From positions 6,122,399 to 6,186,398 of the forward strand of contig SSBO01000001.1 of the NCBI GenBank assembly GCA_005281725.1: a stretch of 64,000 bases of DNA, read 5' to 3'. The position numbers and the translations under genes were made by a program. The stretch is from Wuchereria bancrofti. Its lineage: Eukaryota > Nematoda > Chromadorea > Rhabditida > Onchocercidae. Positions 12,286 to 23,699 of the stretch are shown here, one piece after another; position 1 is the stretch's first letter, and each line of letters starts with the position of its first letter. Under the pieces are notes generated by a model. That model saw only the letters and a list, made by a program, of their open reading frames with translations, made no database searches and was not told where the DNA came from.

Positions 12286-15200
12286 ATGATTTCTCGGTAA
12301 TGGATTAAGGCCAGTTCCACTTCACTTTTTATAATGCCTTTTTTTGACTGCAGAATTAGGCAGCGTTCCTCACGTATTTCGACTTCTCGAATTATTTATG
12401 TCAATCAAACTTCACAGCCTGAAAAGTATCGGTCTAATGCTATCAGGTATGATACAACAGATGTATTACTTAACGACTGTTTATCTGTGAAATGCCTGTT
12501 TTTATGTCTTTTTCAAACTCTCAAATCTACAAACTATAGACAGCACAAAAGGATGCACTGTGCTATTATATGATGGCGGAGTGGTGGACGTTTGTAAAGG
12601 ACATAATTCGAATCCATAATAATAGATTATAAAACATAAATTCTAAGAATTCTTGGCTATCATTTTCAGCACTGCTAAATATAATGCATTTTCTTTTTTC
12701 CCACGCTTTCTGAAAGAACAATTCAGACGATACAGCAATGTATTCTTCCTCATTATTGCGCTTCTCCAAGTTGGTCCATTTTTAGAATTGTAGTCCATTA
12801 GCTAATAATAAACTTTTAATACTAATATGTTAAATTTCTGGTAGCTCGCAAAAAATTATTGCTGGCACATCTTTCTAATTTTACTTGACCGGACTTAATT
12901 ATACTGGATTTAAATATTTGTGGTAACATATTTCAAACTTGGATAAATTTACTTTATTGCATTCTTTATTTCAGTGTATTTTTTTCAGCAAATTCCTGAC
13001 GTTAGTCCAACAGGTCGCATTGCAACTGCGGGACCTCTAATTATCATTTTAACTGTGTCGGCTATTAAAGAAATATTTGAGGACATCGTAAGCTTTATAT
13101 GTTACTATATATGCAAAGAAATTCTGCAGTAAAGTAAAATGCAAGGTTATGTAAAGTATCGAAAAATACTACGGATTCAGAATTTTCTATTTCAATTCTT
13201 TTACAGAAGCGAAGAAAATCTGATCAAACGGTTAATAATTACCGTACTACAGTTCTCAGAGACTGCGAATGGAAATATACCCCTTGGAAAGATGTAGGTT
13301 TTGTATAAAATAAAATAGATGAAATAAAAAGTTGAATAGATAAGAAAGTGCAAAATTACCTGGATCTTATAATTTTTTAAAAGTATTTTTTACATCTGAA
13401 ACTATAAAATAATATCTGAAGTAGTTCATGAAGCAGTTTTACCATTCTCAGAAAGTCCGATCATTTTTTCTTTTTTATAAGCTTTCCCTTTTTTGTAGCT
13501 CTTCTACGGTATAACGCTGGAACTATTTATAATTTATATTTTCATAAGATAGCATCCATATTCTTATTCTGATCTTAACAAGGTATGAAATGGCACTGAC
13601 CTATAAGAATTCATGCCATATCCGAGTTCCGTACTAAATAAGATGACTAAGTGGTTCGAATGAACTGTTGAAATTATGTCTCTACAGATCAAACCTTGAA
13701 TTTAATTCTTGAGAATGTTGTTATGAAATGACTGGATTGATTTTTTAAAGGCTTGACTTTGTAAACTTCAGTTGAAAGTAGGCGATATTGTACGAGTGGA
13801 AAATAATCAGATGTTCCCAGCGGATATGGCATTGTTATCATCTAGCGAACCGCTAGCTGTAGCTTATATCGAAACTTCAAACTTGGACGGGGAAACGAAT
13901 TTGAAAATTCGACAAGGACTTGAATGTACATCATATCTGACAGCTACAGCAGCAATTAGAGATTTTCAGTGTGAGATCGAATGTGAACATCCAAATCAAA
14001 ATGTAAATGAATTTACTGGAACGCTACATATGCATGATTTGCGGCGACCTCTCAGTACGTTTGTAACGTTTTCAAAAAATTGCGATATCATCTTTCTGCA
14101 AATTTCTCTTCGAAAATTTGTAATTAATCAATAATGAAGCATGACACACATATTCGTACTGTTTGGCGGTTGCAATTATGAATATTTTTTGGGATCTCCA
14201 GTCGTATCGGGCACTTGTTTTTATATAGTCATTTGTTGAATGAATTGCTTGGGAATATTGTCTATGGATTGTTGATTTTTTTTGGTTAAAAATCAGTTTA
14301 GTAGGGTATGGTGTGCTCGAATAATTGTGCAAGGAAACCACGATTTGTATACTGCAATTTTACAGGTATTCCTCAACTGTTATTACGTGGCGCTCGTTTG
14401 AAACATACACGCTGGATTTGTGGTGTAGTGCTCTATGCAGGACATGATGCCAAGTTATTAATGAATTCAAAAGTAGCTCCGTTGAAACAGTAATTTTTAC
14501 TTTGAGGCACTTTGCTTTATATACAGCAAGTTACTTTTATTCTTAAGTCTTACTACATGTTAGTTTTATTAATAGGTATACACTTCATATATTGTTATGT
14601 GAATTTTAAGATTTCATGAATTTGTATTCCACTGATGTTTCAGGTCCAAAATTGATGCTATCACTAATCAGCGTATTTTGTTCCTTTTTTTTGCGTTAAT
14701 TGTCCTCGCTGTTATAAGTGCTACTGGAGCGTATTTCTTCGATCATAAGCGGCTAATGCATGCTTATTACCTTAGCTCTCAAGGTTTATTTAGTTTTTCC
14801 TGAAATCTTTAAGGTACTATAATTCTAGTCTAATTTAGAGAACATCTAATTTAAATGAAGAGTTGGGGCAGGTAAGTGCTCTTTTTTATATTTTTTCATA
14901 CTCTATATTGTGTTAAATAGCAAAACTGAATAGTTTGACGTTTGCGAGGAAATTACTTTATAATATATATAACCTTATCTTTCACTTTATATTCTGACTT
15001 CAGTCAACTATCATTGTCGTGAAATTTTATTGACTGCCAGATATAAATGTAAATGTGATACAATATGCGGTCGAATAACTGAAACAGCAAAGAAATAAAT
15101 GGTACTGTTGAGTAGGAGGGAGAGAAGACTGCTACCGATCCTTTCTTTTTTCTTAACGGAATGTACTTAGCTCGGAAATTCATCTTTTAGAAGTTTTCAT

Positions 15201-18200
15201 AAATTATTATTAACAAAATTCATTTAGCCTTAACTGATTCCATTTAATCTGAAACTTGATCCATCAAGAGAAAGATGTAGATTATTAGTATTGCTTATTT
15301 CTGCGATCGATTGAATGAAAATACAGTCTAACAGTAAGGATAAAATGCTCGTTTTTTGATGTTAGATGGTCTTACCTAATGTAAGAATGAGTTGTGCCTT
15401 GTAGCATGCAAATAATGAACTAGTAGACAGAGCCGGATATATTTTCTTGAGCTGTAAAAATACCGGAAAAAAACTTTTTTGTTAACGATTGCTACTATAA
15501 ACACTTAGCGTGTAATAAATATTTTTTTCGGTTTTCTTACAGTCATCGGTAAACCTTTGTACTCTAATTTAATAGAAAAAGTTAAGTTGTTGAAAATCGA
15601 GTTCAAAATCTTTTCATGTTATTTCCTATTTTCATCTGACGAAGTGCTTTGATAAGATATATATGTATTTGCATTTATGTTGAGTAACGTTGCTTGTTTT
15701 CTTTCTAGTTTATATTTTATATACATTTCGTCTTTTAATATTTCCAGGAAAGGGAACTTTCAACTTTTTTTGGAATACGCTGACGTTTTTCATTTTATAT
15801 AATAATTTAATCCCGATCTCACTGCAAGTGACCCTTGAATTGGTACGATTTTTCCAAGCAGTATACATAAATAATGTTAGCTTTATTTCGTTCATTTCAT
15901 TTTATCTTATTTTCAAATTGTAAAATATCGTATGTAGCTTATCTTGACTTCTTTGATGACAGAGAGACTTGGTTTTTTAAGTAATGCTTAGAAATTACCG
16001 ATGAGAACTCAAGTCTTCCTCATTTTCCTTACTGTATTCAGCTTTCTTTCGGTCACTGTTTGATCGTAAGAAAAACAAAAATAAAAAGTAATGATTTGCA
16101 TTTAGAAGTGAGACCACACTTTTGTGTAATATATTTTTAGGATATTTCAATGTACGATGAAAGGACAGATAGTTGTGCTGTTGCGAGAACATCTAATTTA
16201 AATGAAGAGTTGGGGCAGGTAAATGCCCTTTTTTTCATGTTTCAAATTGTGTTAAATAGTAGCGGAGAAAACAACTTTATGAAATATATAACCTCATCTT
16301 TCATTTTATGCTTTTTTCTTCAATTAGCTGTCATCGGTAAAGTATAAATTTACAACATTTTAAGTGCGGCAGAAACAGGCGTATAATCTGATTACCTGAA
16401 AGAAGAAAGTTGATTGCTTACAAGCTGGAAGTAAAAAGAATTAAAGTATACGAATAATATTGGTTTCTTAAAAAACCATTTTTAGTACATGTTAAAATTC
16501 AAGTAATTTCCTTTTTAATTGAACATAGAATGTTTTAATTTGAGGATAAAGATGGATTTTAATATAAATTCTTATTTAAAGCTTTGTTAAGCCGGAACCG
16601 TCAAGTTTTATTGTAATTGTTTTCATTATTTTTCTTATTAATTCATTTTCAGTGATGTTCAGTACTTTGTTTAAGGTAAAATTTATAATGAGTGATAAAA
16701 CCGGGACACTTACTCGCAATATTATGAAATTTAAAAGATGCTCAATTGCGGGTATTAACTTTGGAAACGATGAAGCAGATGATTTTCAAGATCGTAACTT
16801 ATTGGAGCTTATCAGGACTTCTGATGTTAATTTTTGCTTTTTAAGCTCTTTTTGTATTACTAGCTAGTTTTTCATATTCTGAATTAATGGAGCATTGCAC
16901 ATGAGCAAGGAACCGAGCAACTGGTGGCTTAATTAAATAACATATTGAATCTCTCAATTAGTTACTATATTTGTTATACTGATCTCTCAATTACCATATT
17001 TAATCTATAAAATGAATGCAAAAAAAGATTTTTAAAATGTTTTTTTTGTTTTTTTTAGAGTTTTTTTACAATGAATAAACAAACAGATATGAATTTTTTT
17101 TGTTGCCTTGCTGGAGAAATTCGAGAACTGTGTTGTTTTAAGCTTTCATTATTTGTTTATTCACAATAAAAAAAAGACTCTGAAATTCCGTTTTTTTTGA
17201 AAACTTTATATTTGTATTCTTATCTTTGCATAATTGTTTAGGAAAAAGCTAGTTCTGTCAAAGAGTTTCTTCGGATGATGGCAATTTGTCACACGGTTGT
17301 TCCAGAAAGGGACAAAAGTGGTGCGTTACTGTATCAAGCTTCTTCGTCGGATGAAGGTGCACTTGTTCGTGCTGCTGCAGCTCTTGGATTTGTATTTCAT
17401 ACTAGGAAGCCGCGGAGTATTCTCGTCTCAGAGGTATTTTTTAATTGTGAAATGTTCGATGTTCAATTCCTATCGGGCTAGCTTTTATTCTGTAATTTAA
17501 TAATTGCGATTCTATAAGTGTAAATGTAGATTAATTTTTAATGCGTCTTTCAAATTTTCATACTTCATTTGAGTTTTCTTACCCTATTTTCAGTTAGGAG
17601 AAGTCAAAAGTTACAACGTCTTAAATGTTTTGGAGTTTACCAGTGAAAGAAAACGAATGGGTATTGTTGTACAATGTCCTGACGGTGTTTTAAAATTGTA
17701 TGTCAAAGGGGCGGTGAGGAATTTATACAAAATATATTATTTTCATTCGTAGATGCTTTTGAGTCTCATTTTTGAGAATGTCACTTTACAACGAAATTTG
17801 TGTAGCACATTTGCTTAGATCTTTAGATTTTTGATTTTTCGTGGCGCCACCATTTTTATTGTAGGTATGCACTTGATCTACATTTTCCATCATCACTGGA
17901 AGTCTAGCTATATCGATCGTGACAAATAAACTTCATGAAATAGATATTTTTCCAGGATTCTATGATTTTCCAAAGATTACGGAAGGATTCGCCAATTGCT
18001 GATGATTGTTCCGTTCATCTTCTGGACTACGCGTCGAAGGTCTGTTATTGCTTTCAAAAAAAAAAAAGAAAAAGATTTATTAAAGTTTCTTATGTTTCTT
18101 GTCTCAATGCTTTCCTTTTTGTGACACTTAGTTTCAAATTACCTTTTTGACTTTTAAAAAGAAATATTAAAGGGTTATCGAACTCTCTGTTTTGCAATGC

Positions 18201-21200
18201 GTACACTGGAACTGGAAGAATATAATAAGTGGGCAGAAGAATTTGCGGGAGCCTTAATTTCGATGGACAAACGAAAAGAAAAATTGGCAGAATGTGCTGA
18301 GAAGATTGAAGTGAATCTTACTTTAGTGGGTGCATCTGCAGTTGAAGATAAATTACAACAGGTGTTTTTTGCCATATCAAATTGCTGTGATGTTGATGCG
18401 CATATGAGAGAAGTGCTATAATTCTCATTTTTTAGCAGTGAGGATTACTACAACAGGATTAAGAATTTCATTATTATACGTGAATTATTTGAGTATCCCA
18501 CTGCATCAGATAAACAATAATTTAATGTAGTGGAATATTCCAATTCACAGCATATTGTGCTGTTAGAAGCGAAGTGCAAATATGTCGTACGAAGGTTTTG
18601 TCGTAATTGATTAATCATGACTAGTTGACCATGGATGAGCGAACATTGAATAAATTTCATTTTTCTGATTAAAATGATGGATTCTCGAAATATTTCTGTT
18701 CAGAAATTGCCTTTGGAAATACAATGTAGAATAATTAGGTAAATTTGAGCATCGAAATTATATAAGTTGAATACTAATTAATGGTTTTTAGTATGTACCA
18801 GAAACAATTACGGCATTAATGGCTGCACAGATACGTGTTTGGATGCTAACTGGAGATAAGCGTGAGACAGCCATCAATATAGCTCGTTCAGCGGGTCTTG
18901 TTCACTCGGATATGAAATGTTGGTTTATCGATGGCAGTTCATGCGATGAAGTTTTTAAAAAACTTTATGATTGCAGTAGTAGCGTTCAGTCATCTACCGT
19001 TCGGTACTCATTAGTTATCGATGGCTCTGTAAGTTCAGTTTTTTGATTCTGCAGTATGTTCAAAATCATTCTTGTCTGTACATTTCATTCATTAACACCA
19101 GCCATATTCACACAACGACAGTCGTCACTGCTATTGTCGTTATTATTCACAACTTTTTTTGTCAAAACTTTGTTGAATTTGGAAGTAATGATGAAGAGCA
19201 GATGTATATGGGGGATTTTTCTTTTGATTGCTTATGTTTGTGTTTTACAGAGTGTAACAAAGTGGATGGATTAATTTCAAATTTCTTTTTTCCATTCTGT
19301 TAATTTGATTTCATGTCACTTTTAAATAACTGTAATAAGTATAGAAGAGTAGGAAGCTGAGAATATTTGCATTCCTTTCACTCATTTTGAAAAAACCTAA
19401 AATTGTTTAGTTAGATTGCATAGAATTAACATAAATTGGATAGAGAAAATGAAGCATAATTAAATCTAGAATAAAGAAAGTTCTGGAAGAATGGATTTCA
19501 AATTTCAGACACTAAGATATGTGGTTGAATCGAAATGTAGGAAAATCTTTGTTAATTTGGCATTGATTTGTCCCACTGTCGTTTGTTGCCGGATGACCCC
19601 AATGCAAAAAGCAGAAGTTGTCGAGATGGTCCGCGAAGCCACTGACGACGTGGTTTTAGCAGTTGGTGATGGTTCTAATGATGTTGCCATGATACAAGTA
19701 TTTTTAATCTTTCATATTGATTTCTTTCTTAGAGATAAATGAGGTGGACAAAACAGTAGCAATAATGCCTATAAATTTTGGGTGCAAAACAGAATGTAAT
19801 ATACCAAAAATGTTTTCTGTATTTTTTGTCAGTAGCTTTCAAAAGTTCAGGCTGCAAATGTTGGCGTGGGAATAATCGGTGAAGAAGGTCTACAAGCAGC
19901 ATCTGCCAGTGATTACTCTATTGCACAATTTCATTTCTTACGCAGACTTTTACTAGTTCATGGTGTTTGGAATTATGAGCGAGGCGTGAAGGTTACTTTA
20001 TTATTTCGTTTTTCGATCTCATTATTCATTACTTCATTTTCTGATCTCCTGTTTTGCAAATTTTTTGAAATAGATTTCATAGCTTCAGGTGATATTATAT
20101 AGCTTCTATAAGAATATATGTTTGTATTTAATCGAATTATGGTTTGCAATCCATTCTGCATTCTCTGGTCAAACAATATTTGAACGTTGGACTATTGCTC
20201 TTTTTAATGTAGTATTTACTGCATTACCGCCCGTAATGATTGGATTATTTGACAAACCACTTCCTGACCGAATGATGCTTTCCTATCCTGGCTTGTATGA
20301 GAGTTTTCAGAAACGATCATTCACTATTACTGTGAGTTACACTTAAATAAAAAATTTCCTTTACCATATTGCACATTGCAAAACTTATTGTGAGAAGGAT
20401 ACGAGTTGTCATACTCGCTAGCTTGCAAATATGTAACGAAGTTGATTTACAACTTTTCTATTTTTTGTTGGTTTTGTTTTCATTTTAATTGTATAACTTG
20501 CTGCATTTATTTTAGCAGTTTGCAGTATGGATCGGTCTAGCAGTTTGGCATTCGTTACTTCTTTTCTTTTTATCTTTTGCTTTTCTGTATGATCCTGTTG
20601 TGTGGGAAAATGGTAGGGTTGGAGGCTGGTTGATGCTTGGAAATTCATGCTATACGGTTCGTCTAACTTTATTTCTTTAACTGAATTGGGATATTAATTT
20701 AGAAAACAAAAACTGGTAATAAAAAGTTTTATTAATCAACAGAATGAAAAAGACACATAACGCAATTAGCCTGGGCTTCTTGGCTTACAGTTATATTTGA
20801 ATGATTATAATGTGAAATGCTTTTAAAATCTGCATTGCTCATCATTTTTCAGTTCGTGGTAACAACAGTTTGCCTTAAAGCTTTATTAGAGTGTGATTCT
20901 TGGACAATTATCATATTATTTTCATGTTTCGGCTCGATTTTATTATGGTTTATTTTTCTTCCGTTTTATTCCATGGTAAAAACTTACGTTGTTTTATAAT
21001 TTATTGAATCATAGCTTATTCACTTATTCGTTTGGCAAATGATTATCGTTTCCATAGAAACGTAATCTTTTTTTTTTGTTTTTTAATTTTTGATAATTTT
21101 TGAAAATCATGAATCTGTACTTCTGAGATTTCTTAAAAGAATGAATTATAGGTTTGGCCAATTTTGCCAGTTGGTGAGTATATGTCTGATATGGCATCCA

Positions 21201-23699
21201 TAATGTTGAGCTCATCATCTTTCTGGCTGGCATTCATTTTCATTCCGTTAACAACGTTATTTACTGATTTTATCATGAAAGTGTAGGTTTAGATTTCTTA
21301 GCAGTCTAAGCTTAATTTTTTTAATTCTGATTAATTTCTGGAAATTGATTAGGTAGTTAAAAAAAACAATATGTACGGAAGGAAATTGTACAGAAATACA
21401 TTATTCTAGTTTAATCAGTCGCAATAACAAATTTTATTTATAATATTCATCTGTCTTAAATCAAGTAATTCCTCGGAGTATGCGTACTTTTGTATTTCCA
21501 CGTAGAAAAACAAATGCTAGAAAGAGAGCTTTCAGGATCCGGACGACTTTTGCGCCGACCCCTAGAGAAATAACGTACTTCCATGAACATTTCAAAAAGC
21601 AGAGCCGTGACATATACTGCGAGTTACATTGGTAATCCTTTTTCTTTCGGCAAAATTTTAATTCTTTCTGTTGCTAAATCCGTACGTAATGTTGTTTTTT
21701 CCATGTGTTTTTTTTTTCAAATGCATAAAAAGATTAGGAGGCTATTATATTAATTGAGATGTATTACTATATTTGTAGGATCTTTTCATAAAATATCATT
21801 CTTGCTCACCAATAGATTTTTTGTCTGCCCTTTGTTCTCACAGTAATTCAATATGCCCTTTAATGAAATAAAATGATGTAATGTTTACTGGATTCTAAAT
21901 TTCTCAAGCTTTCCAACTCATCACACATTTTACGGACCGAAACTGACCACTACATCCAGTTGAAATGCCCTTTTATGCTTAATTCAATTCATCTAAAGAG
22001 GTGTATTAGATATGTAGAACTCTATAGCTAAAGTACTCTATGTAATTTTTGGGTTTTCATTTCGATATCTGCATATCACTGTAAAGTTTTGAAGTCATAT
22101 TTCTTACTTCAGCCGAAATATCTAAGATAATTTTTAATAAAATATAAAGTTGGCACTTTTTGCTTACTGTAGCGTAATTCCGTGTGGAATAGCAAATTTC
22201 CAGTTCAGGATTTCACCGTCCTACAGTTTTCATCCACACATTTTTTTTAGCATATTGCAACCGGTATTAGTGGCAATTTATAACACAACGCGCTTTGTAT
22301 ATAATGATATTGAACACGTTTTGAATATAGTGGTTACGAAAACTGCATTTTTTCTGTTGGGGAGGTTGGTTCCATAAGTCATAAAGATTATGTTGCTGTT
22401 TACGGGTGTCAAAATGTGGTACTGTACATCATTATGTGGAGTGTTACAAAACAGGAAAATTTTCAGATTCTCTTAATTCTGTTTTCTGTAAATTTTTTAT
22501 AAAAGGTGGAAGTAGGGATGTGAGGTCAGGAGCGCTCTTTTGTATTAAATTTTTCAAATATTTTATGTCAAGAATGATCTCTCCACTTATTTGCTCTTCT
22601 AGACGAATTTGTGTAAGAAGGACTTACATTTTTCTTCAGAATTGTATGGGATATCAAGAAGTATTAGCAGATAAGCGCATAAAGCAGGCATAAAAGTTGC
22701 GCCCATTTTAGATCTGTTTTTTTAAAAAAGTTGTTTATTTGTGTCAAATATTTGTAGTTTACGGCATGCTGAACAATTTGAGCGATTAGAAAAAAATGGT
22801 CATCAATGAAACGATATGTGATAGCATTAGTGAGAGTCGTGCTTTGAGATTAGTTGGAAAACATCGGTCTGGTCAATGACTGAAGTCATTGTAAAAGGTC
22901 ATTGACCTGAATTTTAAAGGGAACTAGTTATATTTCTTTTTCTCCAGTAATTTCATGAGTTTTACTGAATTAGTGATTTCACTTTTTAAATGTTAAATTT
23001 CCTGTTACTACTAGCTCACAGAGATTTTTTCAGATTGTCTTTTCTATCTGATATTTTTTGAGATGTAAAACTTTCATGTGTTCAGGAGATCGTCCGTTTT
23101 GGAATATGATGAAATAAGCAATTGGTCCTATCAAGATATTGCCTCCGAAGAACAACTAGATACAGTCACTGCCTCAGAAGGTGCACTTTTAAACCTAAAG
23201 TTTCCTTGCAAATGTAGAGAGATAATTACAGATAAGAGATGAAGTGGAACAGAGATTTCCAGCTTTTTTTAAACAAATAACCATGATAATTTCGTGTTTT
23301 TAACACAAATGAAGATCTAAGTGCTAAAAATCCTCAGTGCGGATTACAAAAAATACATGTAGTGTATAATCATAACTGTTTTCTCAGCAAGGAGTTAATA
23401 GGCAGACGAAGTGGTTCAAGGATACTGTTCAATGAATACAAAACCTGCGCTTTTTTAATTCTTGAATTAATAAGTTCATTGTGCATATCTACTACTATTG
23501 TTGTTTCTTATCGAAAGTCATTTCAAATATTTTCATTCATTTTCTGACCTGCAAATTCCTCAACTTTTTTAACTTGAGCGTAGATGAACTGCTTCCTCAA
23601 TTTTCCACTGAAGCATCGACTTATGGGAAGATCAGAAAATCAGTAGGCCAAAGACGCATATATTTTGCTGCTCGTATCCTTCAGGGTAGAATAATTTAG
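12286..23699 (+). CDS. tat-1: P4-type ATPase phospholipid flippase (TAT-1 / ATP8A orthologue)
   Basis: Complete 25-exon model, 1138 residues: 12286-12296, 12354-12446, 12670-12769, 12989-13087, 13207-13293, 13772-14054, 14366-14489, 14644-14783, 15748-15875, 16141-16218, 16676-16825, 17242-17433, 17594-17713, 17956-18039, 18173-18361, 18792-19028, 19509-19697, 19851-19991, 20089-20331, 20519-20656, 20853-20975, 21152-21282, 21506-21631, 23086-23180, 23584-23699. Every junction keeps frame. Motifs: [13 protein letters not shown], actuator [12 protein letters not shown]4 NNLIPISL, phosphorylation loop MSDKTGTLT (Asp ~388), nucleotide site YVKGA, MLTGDK, hinge [10 protein letters not shown], and membrane segments M5-M10. 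Role: ATP-driven flipping of phosphatidylserine to the cytosolic leaflet with a CDC50/CHAT-1 subunit. C. elegans TAT-1 has nearly the same length and exon-end residues. Starts: ATG 12286 by splicing or ATG 12334 by reading through intron 1 are both in frame. Ser replaces Ala in GDGANDV and Pro in SPDE. Confidence 0.95.
14838..15012 (+). repeat. Diverged copy of a tat-1 exon end plus downstream intron
   Basis: The 38 bases at 14838-14875 are identical to 16185-16222, which cover the last 34 bases of the tat-1 [11 protein letters not shown] exon and its donor. Weaker similarity continues through the following intron (ATTGTGTTAAATAG, ATATATAACC.CATCTTTCA.TTTAT in both) to about 15010 versus 16330. 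The copy sits one exon too early, in the intron before the M4 exon. Confidence 0.8.
22896..22908. promoter_or_regulatory. IR-1 nuclear receptor element (ecdysone-response-like)
   Basis: AGGTCATTGACCT, an inverted repeat of AGGTCA with one spacer base, inside the tat-1 intron 21632-23085. It matches the published EcR/USP consensus exactly (RGGTCANTGACCY). A further GGTCAATGAC lies 16-25 bases upstream. Binding is inferred from the motif only. Confidence 0.4.
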
